Origin: Clostridia bacterium
GTDB taxonomy: Bacteria; Bacillota; Clostridia; Oscillospirales; Acutalibacteraceae
DNA: 56,217 bases
Direction of reading: 5' to 3'
NCBI GenBank assembly: GCA_017549565.1
Contig: JAFYUI010000021.1
Span: 1 to 56,217, forward strand
The notes under the pieces were generated by a model. The model did no database searches and was not told where the DNA came from. It saw only the letters and a program-made list of their open reading frames with translations. Both the position numbers and the translations under genes were made by a program. How positions within the stretch are numbered: the first letter of the stretch is position 1; each line of letters begins with the position of its first letter. Below are positions 24,863 to 33,539 of this stretch, piece by piece.

Positions 24863-25646
24863 TTGTATCCTCCTTTACGCCAAGGGCTTCTGCCAAAAGC
24901 TCGGTGAAATATACAACAGGAATATCTGCACCGTTTTTAACAAGATTATACTTACAAAGCGGACAAGCAGTTATAATCATTTCGGCACCTGCTGCCTTTG
25001 CGTTTTCTATAATAGAATTACTGTTTCTTTTAGCGGATTCGGGACTTTCAACCGAAATATAACCGCCGCAGCATTCGTTTCTTTTTGCGTACACTACTGC
25101 ATCTGCGCCAAGAGCCCTGATGAAATCCTCCATAATAGTGGGGTTTTCGGGGTCATCCATACGCATTACACTGTTTGGACGCAACAAAAGGCAACCATAA
25201 TATGCCGCAATTTTCTTGCCCTTTAAGGTATTTACAACCTTTTCTTTAAGGGTGTCATAACCAACCAAATCACGAAGCATTTCAAGGTAATGGTAAACCT
25301 GTGTTTCACCGTTATATGTACCGTCAGCCGCCATATATCTGTTAACCTTGTCAGCAAACTGTGAATTGGTTTGCATTGCATAATTAGTTTGTTTTATAAC
25401 ATTGTGACAAGCGGAGCAAACAGTTACTAAGGGCTGTTCCTTCTCGCCTGCATACTTCAATGCGCGAACAGACGAAAGCTTTGTTGCAACCTCGTCATTT
25501 GCGGTTGTAAAAACACCGCCGCAGCATTGCCAGTTTTCAATTTCTTCCAAAGTAACACCCAAAGCTTCGGCAGATTTATACGCATATAAATCCAAATCTT
25601 TTGCCTTGTTTTTTAAGGTGCAACCGGGGAAATAACTAACCTTCAT
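24855..25646 (-). CDS. hdrB: Heterodisulfide reductase subunit B
   Basis: I start it at ATG 25646, seven bases after GGAGG; the frame also allows a TTG at 25649. The ~263-residue protein carries both CCG-domain motifs: YFPGC...CCGG...CSAC in the first half and YGCLL...CCGG...CPLC in the second. The Cys set for the two noncubane [4Fe-4S] clusters appears complete, so it should be catalytically competent or serve as electron outlet. No DsrC-type or CoM/CoB partner is nearby. The fumarate reductase at the end of the operon is the likely acceptor. Confidence 0.9.
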   Translation of the reverse strand: MKVSYFPGCTLKNKAKDLDLYAYKSAEALGVTLEEIENWQCCGGVFTTANDEVATKLSSVRALKYAGEKEQPLVTVCSACHNVIKQTNYAMQTNSQFADKVNRYMAADGTYNGETQVYHYLEMLRDLVGYDTLKEKVVNTLKGKKIAAYYGCLLLRPNSVMRMDDPENPTIMEDFIRALGADAVVYAKRNECCGGYISVESPESAKRNSNSIIENAKAAGAEMIITACPLCKYNLVKNGADIPVVYFTELLAEALGVKEDTNA

Positions 25647-25661
25647 CAAATTACCTCCGAC

Positions 25662-27038
25662 TTATGCCATCTCTTCAGGATGGAAAACCTCATCAAATTT
25701 TTCAGCGGTCAAGAAGCCAAGCTCTACACAGGCCTCTTTAAGTGAAATATTATCTTTAAATGCTTTTTTAGCAGTCTTTGCTGCATTTTCATAACCGATA
25801 TATGGGTTAAGTGCAGTAACAAGCATTAAAGAATTGTGCAAATTGTGATGCATTTTTTCTTTGTTTGCCTTAATACCAACAGCACAGTTTTTGTTAAATG
25901 ACACAATAGCTTCTGCCAAAAGTCGAGCCGACTGCAAGAAATTATAAATGCAAACAGGCATAAATACATTAAGCTCGAAATTGCCTTGAGATGCTGCCAT
26001 TGTAACAGCTACATCATTACCCATTACTTGAACAGCAACCATTGTTACTGCTTCGCATTGGGTGGGGTTAACCTTGCCTGGCATAATTGACGAGCCGGGC
26101 TCGTTTTCGGGGATAAAGATTTCACCAAGACCGTCGCGTGGGCCGGATGCCAACCAACGAACATCGTTTGCAATCTTCATCATATCGCAAGCAAGTGCCT
26201 TAATCGCACCGTGTGCAAACACAAGCTCATCCTTAGATGTTAAAGCGTGGAACTTGTTACTTGCGGTAACAAACTGTTTACCCGTAATTTTTGTAACTTC
26301 TTCAGCAACGCCTGTATCAAAGCCCTTGGGAGCGTTAAGACCGGTACCAACTGCAGTACCGCCAAGTGCTAATTCACGAAGCGGGTCGATAGAACGCTTA
26401 ATGAGTTCAACATCTTTTTCAAGACTTGAACGCCAACCGCTGATTTCTTGGCTAAACTTAATTGGTGTAGCATCTTGAAGGTGTGTTCTACCGCTCTTTA
26501 CAATGCCTTCGTTTTCTTCTTCAAGGCGCTTAAAGGTGGCAATTAACTCTTCAACTGCGGGAATAAGCTTATCTTCCAAAATCAAAACAGCCGAAATGTG
26601 CATAGCTGTTGGGAAGGTGTCATTAGAAGACTGGCTCATATTAGAGTCATCATTTGGGTGGAGTAAGGTTTTGCCAAGAATTTGGTTGCCACGGTTAGCA
26701 ATAACCTCATTAGAGTTCATATTCGACTGTGTGCCCGAACCGGTCTGCCATACAACAAGCGGGAAATGGTCGTTAAGCTTGCCTGCCATAACCTCGTCAC
26801 AAGCTGCCATAATAGCTGTGAGCTTTTCATCGGTCATTTTTTCGGGGCGCAATTTGTTATTAGTAATAGCCGCAGCTTTTTTAAGCACACCGAAAGCGTG
26901 AATAATTTCTTTAGGCATTGTTTCAATACCAACACCAATTTCAAAATTTTCGTGACTTCTTTGGGTTTGTGCTGCCCAAAGACGGTCAGCAGGAACCTTC
27001 ATCTCACCCATCGAGTCATGTTCAATACGATATTCCAT
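25662..27038 (-). CDS. fumC: Class II fumarate hydratase
   Basis: It starts at ATG 27038 (MEYRIEHDSMGE), behind AAAGG; the frame extends six codons upstream into mdh. It has about 458 residues, normal for FumC. Signatures are SGTQSNMNSNEVIANR (about residues 97-112), THLQDATP with the active-site His (about 186), and the superfamily signature GSSIMPGKVNP (about 316-326). It interconverts malate and fumarate. Located between malate dehydrogenase and fumarate reductase in one operon, it supplies the electron acceptor for the reductive branch. Confidence 0.95.
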   Translation of the reverse strand: MEYRIEHDSMGEMKVPADRLWAAQTQRSHENFEIGVGIETMPKEIIHAFGVLKKAAAITNNKLRPEKMTDEKLTAIMAACDEVMAGKLNDHFPLVVWQTGSGTQSNMNSNEVIANRGNQILGKTLLHPNDDSNMSQSSNDTFPTAMHISAVLILEDKLIPAVEELIATFKRLEEENEGIVKSGRTHLQDATPIKFSQEISGWRSSLEKDVELIKRSIDPLRELALGGTAVGTGLNAPKGFDTGVAEEVTKITGKQFVTASNKFHALTSKDELVFAHGAIKALACDMMKIANDVRWLASGPRDGLGEIFIPENEPGSSIMPGKVNPTQCEAVTMVAVQVMGNDVAVTMAASQGNFELNVFMPVCIYNFLQSARLLAEAIVSFNKNCAVGIKANKEKMHHNLHNSLMLVTALNPYIGYENAAKTAKKAFKDNISLKEACVELGFLTAEKFDEVFHPEEMA

Positions 27039-27055
27039 TATGTAACAACCTTTCA

Positions 27056-27997
27056 TTAGATTTCGATACTGTTGATAATTTCTTTAAGGCAATCAGCACT
27101 GTGGTGTAATGCCTTGATTTCTTCTTCGTTAAGGGGTAAAAGCACCTTACTGTGAGCGCCCTTGTTACCAACAACATTAAGTAAGCTAAGGCAAACATCA
27201 TTGATACCGTATTCACCGTGAAGCATGGTAGAAACGGTCATTGTGGTGTCGATACCACTAAGTAAGCACTTACAAATGTGGCAAACCGACATTGAAACCG
27301 CATAGAAGGTTGCACCCTTACGCTGAATAACGCGTGCACCCGACTTACGAACATAATTTTCAACCTCTTCGCAATCAAGTTCGGGGTAATCATTTGAATT
27401 TTGTAAAGCGTTTCTGTAATCTTCAATCGGAACATTGGAGATATTAGCAATAGACCACGGAACAAAAGCCGAGTCGCCATGCTCACCCAAAACATAAGCG
27501 TGTACATTCTTTTGGTTTACACCATAATATTCAGAAACGCGGGCGCGTAAGCGAGCGGTATCCAAAATAGTACCCGAACCGATAATTCTTTCTTCAGGAA
27601 TGCCTGAAATTTTGTGGAAAACATAGGTAAGTACATCAACAGGATTACTTACAATTATATATGTAGCGTTAGGTGCGTGCGGAACAACCTCTTTTGCAAC
27701 CTGCTTTAACACATTTACATTTGTTTGAGCTAAATCAAGTCTTGACTGACCTGCTTTTCTTGGTAAACCGCAGGTGATAATAACAATATCAGAATCCTTT
27801 GCATCAACATAAGAGCCGGCATAGATATTGGCAGGATTACAGAAAGGAACACCTTGTCTGATATCTAATGCTTCGCCTAAAGATTTTTCTTGATTAACGT
27901 CAATCATAACAATTTCAGATGCGATACCCATAACAGTTAATGTGTAAGAGATTGTAGAGCCAACACTACCCGAGCCGATTACAGTAATTTTATTCAT
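27056..27997 (-). CDS. mdh: Malate dehydrogenase of the LDH/MDH superfamily
   Basis: This 313-residue NAD-dependent 2-hydroxyacid dehydrogenase has GSGSVGSTISYTL (NAD site), ITCGLPRKAGQSRLDLAQTN (substrate loop, about residues 75-94), IIVSNPVDVLTYV and GEHGDSAFVPWS with the catalytic His. General similarity points to lactate dehydrogenase, but the loop residue that decides specificity is Arg (PRK, where LDH has Gln in NQK). Arg here is the classic malate/oxaloacetate determinant (the Q102R switch). With fumarase and fumarate reductase next to it, malate dehydrogenase is the better call, though side activity on lactate is not excluded. Confidence 0.8.
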   Translation of the reverse strand: MNKITVIGSGSVGSTISYTLTVMGIASEIVMIDVNQEKSLGEALDIRQGVPFCNPANIYAGSYVDAKDSDIVIITCGLPRKAGQSRLDLAQTNVNVLKQVAKEVVPHAPNATYIIVSNPVDVLTYVFHKISGIPEERIIGSGTILDTARLRARVSEYYGVNQKNVHAYVLGEHGDSAFVPWSIANISNVPIEDYRNALQNSNDYPELDCEEVENYVRKSGARVIQRKGATFYAVSMSVCHICKCLLSGIDTTMTVSTMLHGEYGINDVCLSLLNVVGNKGAHSKVLLPLNEEEIKALHHSADCLKEIINSIEI

Positions 27998-28036
27998 AAT
28001 AATTCCCCTTTTAAAAAGTTTTTAAATTTTTGTTTT

Positions 28037-29464
28037 TTATTTTAAAACAGCAACTGCGTTGCTGATTGTTTTTTCTAATGCTTCTCTGCCGTATTTGTCA
28101 ACTTCGGCTTTGTTCTTTTCGCCGTGTGTAAGGCACCCTGCACCGCCGATGCAACCGCCCACACAAGCCATACCTTCAATAAAGTTGGCATCAAGCACAT
28201 TTTTGCTCTTTTTAAGAAGCGCCACACGGCACTCCTCAATTCCGTCACAAGAAACCGCCTTTAATTCAAAGTCGATATTTTGTTCTTCAAGACCTTGTTT
28301 AACGGCATCTGTAAGACCGCCGCTGCGAGCAAAAATTCTGCCATAATATGATGCATTTTCAAGAACATCTTCCGAAAGAGTTGTAATATCCATATCCTTG
28401 CTGTCAAAAAGCGCTTGAAGTTCTTCAAAAGTCATAACCGCATCAATATAAGGTTTAACACTTTCAAGCTTTGCTTCCGCCTTTTTAGCAGTGCAAGGGC
28501 CAATGAATACAACCTTTGCATTTTTGTCAGTGCTCTTAATATATTTTGCAAGCATTGCCATTGGTGAAAGGTTGTGCGACACAAACGGCTTCATATCAGG
28601 AAATGCCGAATCAATATACTGCACAAATGCAGGACAACAGGAGCTTGTTAAAAAGCCCTTTTCGGCAAGTTCTTTCGATTCTGCCTGTGCCACCATATCA
28701 GCACCGAGAGCAGCTTCAATTACAGTATAAAAGCCAAGCTCTTTAAGACCGGTAATAACCTGACCTAATTTTGCATAAACAAACTGACTTGAAATTGAAG
28801 GCGCCACCATAGCGTAAACCCTATATTTTTGATTGTTTTCACTTTTTTTGATGATATCAATAACATCCAAAATATATGATTTATCGGTTATAGCGCCAAA
28901 CGGACATTGATATACACAAGCACCACATTGAATACATTTGTTATTATCAATAGCCGCAGCATTGTTATCTTTTATAGAAATTGCCTTTACTTTGCAAGCA
29001 ATTTGACAAGGTCGTTTGCGATTGATAATAGCGGCATAGGGACAAACCTTTGCACAAAGACCACATTCAACACATTTTGATTTATCAATATGTGCTACAT
29101 GGTTGTGGTCAAAGGAGATTGCTCCCCTTTTACAAACATCTTCACAACGGTGTGCCAAACAGCCGCGGCAAGAAGTGGTAACCTCATAACCTGCTGCAGG
29201 ACATTCATCACAAGCAATGTCGATAACCTCGATAACATTTGGGTTTTCCTTATTGCCGCCCATAGCGATTTTAACACGCTTACCTAAAATTGCACGTTCT
29301 TTGTAAACACAACATCGCATTGTTGGTGTTTTACCGGGTACAATCATTTCAGGAATGTTCATCACATTATCAAGCAATGTGTCATTCCAGGCATGTCGTG
29401 CAACTTCACGAAGCACTTTATACTTTAAGTGCTGTACCTTTGTATCGAATTTTCTTATTCCCAT
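28037..29464 (-). CDS. Monomeric [FeFe] hydrogenase (group B-like)
   Basis: This 475-residue protein has an N-terminal Cys-rich region and three ferredoxin-like motifs (CRGCLAHRCEDVC, CVECGLCAKVCP about 133, CIQCGACVYQCP about 178), then the H-cluster domain: L1 SSCCPAF (about residue 275), L2 IGPCTAKKAE (about 324) and L3 EGMACVGGCIGG (about 434). All H-cluster Cys are present. SSCCPAF in place of TSCCPGW, with no NuoG-type extension, resembles group B enzymes. It would evolve H2 from reduced ferredoxin or oxidise H2. The maturases HydE/F/G are not in the window. Confidence 0.85.
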   Translation of the reverse strand: MGIRKFDTKVQHLKYKVLREVARHAWNDTLLDNVMNIPEMIVPGKTPTMRCCVYKERAILGKRVKIAMGGNKENPNVIEVIDIACDECPAAGYEVTTSCRGCLAHRCEDVCKRGAISFDHNHVAHIDKSKCVECGLCAKVCPYAAIINRKRPCQIACKVKAISIKDNNAAAIDNNKCIQCGACVYQCPFGAITDKSYILDVIDIIKKSENNQKYRVYAMVAPSISSQFVYAKLGQVITGLKELGFYTVIEAALGADMVAQAESKELAEKGFLTSSCCPAFVQYIDSAFPDMKPFVSHNLSPMAMLAKYIKSTDKNAKVVFIGPCTAKKAEAKLESVKPYIDAVMTFEELQALFDSKDMDITTLSEDVLENASYYGRIFARSGGLTDAVKQGLEEQNIDFELKAVSCDGIEECRVALLKKSKNVLDANFIEGMACVGGCIGGAGCLTHGEKNKAEVDKYGREALEKTISNAVAVLK

Positions 29465-29475
29465 AAATTTTCTCC

Positions 29476-30648
29476 TTAGAAATAACTAACCTTTATCTTT
29501 TTGCCCATTTTCCTAAGGCATTTAGACAGTTCATCAACCAAATTCATTTTTATATTAAAATTGATGGGCAAATCAGGATTTTGATGGGCGGGGTTAACCG
29601 CTCTGCCCACATAAAAGTTAATATCAGTTGCTTCTTCAAACAACAAACGACAAATTAAAGATGCACCGTCGCGATTAAAGCTCCAATGCTCATAATGCTT
29701 GTTGTCGCCGAGATAATCTTTAGCATATTCAAGCACACGGTTTACAGTAATAACACCTTCGGTTACAAGGTCAACACCATCAATAGTAGCAATTGGCGGA
29801 ATATCGCTTTTTTCAAAATTAAGACTTGCTTTAAGCGGCCGTCTCAAAAACTTTGCCGCAATAGATGAGGTTGTTCCACCGCAAATGATGTGTTTACCTT
29901 CTTTTGAAAAGAAAAGTGACATCATACGGTCGGCATCATCACGGTTAGAGGGCGGGCCGAAAAGCATATTCATAGGTTCGCGTTTTCTGATACGAACAAC
30001 ACATGCAGTTGCATCATCCCCCGGCTCGTGACCGTAAAGCTTATCGCATTCATCTACAAGCATTGTGGACAAGGTTTTTGCAGTGTAACCTGCGTGAGAA
30101 AGCGATTCCATAAAGCTTGCAATTTCTTCACGCTTCCACCCAAAGTTATAGGCAGTACCGATACCCGCGTGTGGACAGCCATCGCTCATAGCAACGAAAA
30201 TATCATTTTCCTGAAGCTTGATAACCGATTTATAAATCTTTTTGCCACCAATATTCATTTCTGTTTTTGGATAATCCCAAACCTGTTCATCACGAATAAT
30301 AATGGCGTGAGGGTTATCGTACTGTATAAGCTCAGCCACTTGGTTATTCTTTAAATGAATAATGGTAAATGTCGAGTATGCTACACCTCGTACCGAACAT
30401 ACAGGCAGGGTTGCAGCAATAGTTTCAACACATTCCTCCAAGCTTAACCCTTCGGCTAACATTGTTGAAATAATTTTAGAAGTAAGGGTTGAAAGAATAC
30501 TTGCTTTTACGCCGCTTCCAAGACCGTCCGACAGCACGATAACGGTGGAATCATCACTTGGCTCGACCACATCAACATGGTCGCCGCAAAGCTGCTCGCC
30601 GTAATGATTTATACTTTTATACCCAATATCAGCACATAAATCATTCAT
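29476..30648 (-). CDS. SpoIIE/PP2C-type phosphatase with extra C-terminal domain
   Basis: This 390-residue protein has a PP2C/SpoIIE catalytic domain in the first ~220 residues: VIVLSDGLGSGVKA (metal Asp/Gly, about 37-50), DIFVAMSDGCPHAG (about 149-162) and GDDATACVV (about 209-217). The C-terminal ~170 residues are of unknown type. It overlaps the sensory hydrogenase gene by 8 bp and precedes the catalytic hydrogenase by 11 bp. This association of a group C hydrogenase with a Ser/Thr phosphatase is known from clostridia and is thought to transmit an H2 or redox signal. Its target protein is unknown. Confidence 0.82.
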   Translation of the reverse strand: MNDLCADIGYKSINHYGEQLCGDHVDVVEPSDDSTVIVLSDGLGSGVKASILSTLTSKIISTMLAEGLSLEECVETIAATLPVCSVRGVAYSTFTIIHLKNNQVAELIQYDNPHAIIIRDEQVWDYPKTEMNIGGKKIYKSVIKLQENDIFVAMSDGCPHAGIGTAYNFGWKREEIASFMESLSHAGYTAKTLSTMLVDECDKLYGHEPGDDATACVVRIRKREPMNMLFGPPSNRDDADRMMSLFFSKEGKHIICGGTTSSIAAKFLRRPLKASLNFEKSDIPPIATIDGVDLVTEGVITVNRVLEYAKDYLGDNKHYEHWSFNRDGASLICRLLFEEATDINFYVGRAVNPAHQNPDLPINFNIKMNLVDELSKCLRKMGKKIKVSYF

Positions 30649-32320
30649 CTTGGATAGACTCCTTTAATTTGGCAAGAGCAATTTTAGTTTCAGCCGCAGT
30701 TTCACCTAAAAGTGATGCAATTTCCTGTACGATACGCATTTGCTTGTCAACAACCTTATCGGCAACCTCAATAGTTTGACGGCTGATGTTTTCTTTCTTT
30801 TCGCGTTCGTTCTGTTCATCAGTAACATCACGCATAATAGAAATAAGTAGATGTGAATCCTTATCGTAAACCACCGATTGTTCAACAAAACGCTTGTATT
30901 CTGCTAAATACACACGCTCGTCACGGACATTTCTGCCTGTTCGCAAAACATTTAAAAATACAGTTGGGTCAAGAATACGAATAACCTGGTCGCCAAGTAC
31001 ATCACTTGCCGAGCGAATGTTCATCATTCTTCTTGCCGCATTATTTATTTGCTGTACCTCAAGGTTTTCGTTTAAAACGATAAGTCCGTTTGGTGAATTA
31101 TTAACAATAGTATCAGAAAAGCTTTCTGCCTTGTCTTTAAGGAAAGGAAGACACATTGAAATTTCCGCCTTACCGTGAATAATAGCCACCGCTTTTTCAC
31201 GGCAGGTATTATATCCGCAAGAGCCACAGTTAAGCTCCTGCGAGGGCTTAAATTTACCCATTTGGCGAAGAATATTTTGTACTTCCATATCTGACGGCAT
31301 TTGATAACGCTGTTCGATATATTCAAAATTCTTTTGAAGCTCAGAAGTTTTGGGTTGTGAAACCACGAAATCTTTTTTGCCGGCATAACCCGAAATGGTA
31401 ATATAATCTCTTACAGTTTCAGTATGATGATATTTTTCCATTACAGGACCGCCGACACAGCTGCCAACACAGGCCGACATTTCAATAAAACATTTGTGAA
31501 TGTTGCCGCTTATAATATCTTTAAGTGCTGCAATGCAGTTTTCCACACCATCAAGTGCAAGATATGTGTATCCGGGCATATCCTGTGCCATTGTTTTAAG
31601 CACACCGCCTGTTGTGGGGAAAAATCTTGCGCGTGAACATTCGTTATTATCACTTTCAGCTTCAAGTTTAATTCCCGCTTCTTCCAACCATTTGGTCAAT
31701 TCTTCAAATGTAAGTACAGCGTCAACAATACCTTTGTAATGTTCTGCCTCGTCTTTTTTAGCAACACAAGGGCCAATAAAAACAGTCTTTACATTTGGAA
31801 TTCTTTTTTTAATATCCATACAGTGCGCCTGCATTGGCGACACAACATCAGCCAAAAATTCAAGCGCTTGGGGATAATGCTTTTGAATAAGCAAATTAAT
31901 AGAATGGCAACAAGAAGAAATTACAACATCTCGTTCATCCTCTTTAAGCATTCTTTCATATTCGTTTTTAACAATAGTTGCGCCAATTGCAGTTTCTTCT
32001 ACATCGTAAAAGCCAAGCTGCTTTAACGCATTTCTCATAGAATTGATACCTGCACCGCCATAGTTTGCAACAAAAGACGGAGCAAGACTTACAACAACAG
32101 GGTCACCGCTTTGCAAAAGCACCTTTACTTTTTCGGTTTCATCAACTATTTGTTTTGCATCCTGCGGACATACAACAAAACACTGACCGCACAAAATACA
32201 CTCGTTACCAATAATGTGCGCCTGATTTCCCGAAAAGCGAATAGCTTTTACAGGGCAGTTTCGAATGCATTTATAACAGTTCTTACAATTTGATTTTTTA
32301 AGTGTTAAACAATTCGGCAT
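30641..32320 (-). CDS. Sensory [FeFe]-hydrogenase homologue with PAS domain (group C-like)
   Basis: This 559-residue protein has two N-terminal ferredoxin motifs (CYKCIRNCP, CILCGQCFVVCP), then an H-cluster domain with altered loops: L1 ISSCCHSI (canonical TSCCPxW), L2 IGPCVAKKDE, L3 EMSACVGSCVGG. A further Fe-S module follows (NCGSCGYNTCREKA, about residue 365), then a PAS domain (about 405-505) and a C-terminal coiled coil. The order H-domain, Fe-S, PAS is that of HydS-type sensors. Signal output is probably through the overlapping SpoIIE-type phosphatase. The His in L1 replaces the conserved Pro, so catalytic turnover may be low. Confidence 0.85.
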   Translation of the reverse strand: MPNCLTLKKSNCKNCYKCIRNCPVKAIRFSGNQAHIIGNECILCGQCFVVCPQDAKQIVDETEKVKVLLQSGDPVVVSLAPSFVANYGGAGINSMRNALKQLGFYDVEETAIGATIVKNEYERMLKEDERDVVISSCCHSINLLIQKHYPQALEFLADVVSPMQAHCMDIKKRIPNVKTVFIGPCVAKKDEAEHYKGIVDAVLTFEELTKWLEEAGIKLEAESDNNECSRARFFPTTGGVLKTMAQDMPGYTYLALDGVENCIAALKDIISGNIHKCFIEMSACVGSCVGGPVMEKYHHTETVRDYITISGYAGKKDFVVSQPKTSELQKNFEYIEQRYQMPSDMEVQNILRQMGKFKPSQELNCGSCGYNTCREKAVAIIHGKAEISMCLPFLKDKAESFSDTIVNNSPNGLIVLNENLEVQQINNAARRMMNIRSASDVLGDQVIRILDPTVFLNVLRTGRNVRDERVYLAEYKRFVEQSVVYDKDSHLLISIMRDVTDEQNEREKKENISRQTIEVADKVVDKQMRIVQEIASLLGETAAETKIALAKLKESIQDE

Positions 32321-32326
32321 AATTTT

Positions 32327-32581
32327 TTACACCTTTCCCAATTTAGAAAGCACATGCTGGCTGAAAAATTCTTTAAAATTTTCTTTCGTAACGCCAACAT
32401 GAATATCATCATCTACCTGAACCGTAACACCAAGACGGTTACACTTTCCAATACAAAAGCTACCTGTAAGGGTGATATCATTTTCAAGATGATGTTCTTC
32501 AACGGCTTTTTGTAAAAGCTCAACAATTTCAGGTGAGCCCTTTAAATGACAAGAGCTTCCCACACAAATTTGAATAATCAT
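32327..32581 (-). CDS. Thioredoxin-like [2Fe-2S] ferredoxin (second copy)
   Basis: This 84-residue protein has CVGSSCHLKGS at the N-terminus and GSFCIGKCNRLGV in the middle, which are the four cluster Cys (CX4C and CX3C) of the NuoE/HydC-type thioredoxin-like ferredoxin. It lies 4 bp downstream of a paralogue and 6 bp upstream of the sensory hydrogenase gene. It probably exchanges electrons with one of the hydrogenase-type proteins. Confidence 0.85.
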   Translation of the reverse strand: MIIQICVGSSCHLKGSPEIVELLQKAVEEHHLENDITLTGSFCIGKCNRLGVTVQVDDDIHVGVTKENFKEFFSQHVLSKLGKV

Positions 32582-32585
32582 TTAA

Positions 32586-32825
32586 TTATACCTTTGCCTT
32601 TACATTTTCTTGGAAGAAATCAAAAGCATTGTCAGGTGTTACTGAATAAAACTCATCATCAACAGTTACACAAACCCCCTGCTGACATTTTCCCATACAA
32701 AAAGTACCGCCAAGCTCAACCTTATCGCCAAGATTATTTTCAGCAATAAGATTTTGAAGTTGCTCAACCACTTGACGCGAACCTTTTACATGACAAGAAC
32801 TACCGATACATACTGTGATTTTCAT
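32586..32825 (-). CDS. Thioredoxin-like [2Fe-2S] ferredoxin (first copy)
   Basis: This 79-residue paralogue of the following gene has CIGSSCHVKGS and GGTFCMGKCQQGV with the same four Cys. It starts at ATG 32825 behind TTGGAGG, 35 bp after rex. Tandem copies suggest two partners or a heterodimer. Confidence 0.85.
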   Translation of the reverse strand: MKITVCIGSSCHVKGSRQVVEQLQNLIAENNLGDKVELGGTFCMGKCQQGVCVTVDDEFYSVTPDNAFDFFQENVKAKV

Positions 32826-32860
32826 TGTTATTCCTCCAAAGTTTATGTATGTTTTGTTAT

Positions 32861-33493
32861 TTAAAATGCTTGATGCCGAGATAATTGATTTCTTAAATGT
32901 GCCAAGGATAGTGCTAAATTTTCGTTTTGAAGCAGAACACCGTCAGGCACCTGCAATTTACAGGGAGCAAAGTTCCAAATAGCAGTTATTCCGCTTTTCA
33001 CCATTTGGTCACATACCTGCTGGGCCGAGCCCTCACCAACCGTTATAATGCCAAGTCGAATTTCGTGTTGCTGGCAAAAACTTTCAAAGTGGTTCATTGG
33101 TAAAATAACAGTTTCGGCATCGGGATTTAATACTTTGTGGTTTGAATCAAAGGCCGCGGTGATTTTAACACCAAAATGCTGAAAACCGTCATACTGTAAA
33201 AGCGCCCTGCCAAGTCGGCCGGCACCTACCAACACTGCATTGGTTAATTTATTATAGCCAAGGCAGTCCTCAAGCTGCTGTATAAGCACTTCGGTTTCAT
33301 ACCCAAGGCGCGGTCTTCCTGCACCGCTTATCATTGCTAAATCTTTTCTTACCTGAACTTCGCCAAGCTTTAATTCCTTTGAAATGGTTGTGGCCGATAT
33401 AAAGGGAACATTTTCGAGGGACAATTCTTTAAGATAATTCAGATATCTTGGTACCCTGCCCAAGGTAGCTTTGGATATTGAACTTTTTTCCAT
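32861..33493 (-). CDS. rex: Redox-sensing transcriptional repressor Rex
   Basis: This 210-residue protein has a winged-helix N-terminus (about residues 1-80, with ISKELKLGEVQVRKDLAMIS) and a Rossmann domain with VGAGRLGRALLQY (about 88-100) for NAD(H). Rex leaves its operators when NADH/NAD+ rises. Being the first gene of the operon, it probably regulates itself and everything downstream, so the fermentative redox genes would be induced by NADH. I could not find a clear TTGTTAA-type Rex box in its leader. The usual C-terminal domain-swap helix is present. Confidence 0.93.
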   Translation of the reverse strand: MEKSSISKATLGRVPRYLNYLKELSLENVPFISATTISKELKLGEVQVRKDLAMISGAGRPRLGYETEVLIQQLEDCLGYNKLTNAVLVGAGRLGRALLQYDGFQHFGVKITAAFDSNHKVLNPDAETVILPMNHFESFCQQHEIRLGIITVGEGSAQQVCDQMVKSGITAIWNFAPCKLQVPDGVLLQNENLALSLAHLRNQLSRHQAF

Positions 33494-33539
33494 CCGTATC
33501 CCCTCCTCAAAATATGTCTCAAACCGCTTGGCTATTAGG

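Noticed and set aside
22038-25646. Methanogen-like Hdr for CoM-S-S-CoB
   Set aside because: No methanogenesis genes are present; the bacterial ribosome sites and Flox-type neighbours point to a bacterial bifurcation module.
27056-27997. Annotation as L-lactate dehydrogenase
   Set aside because: The substrate loop carries Arg where lactate enzymes have Gln, and the neighbours are fumarase and fumarate reductase. I kept the malate call with reservations.
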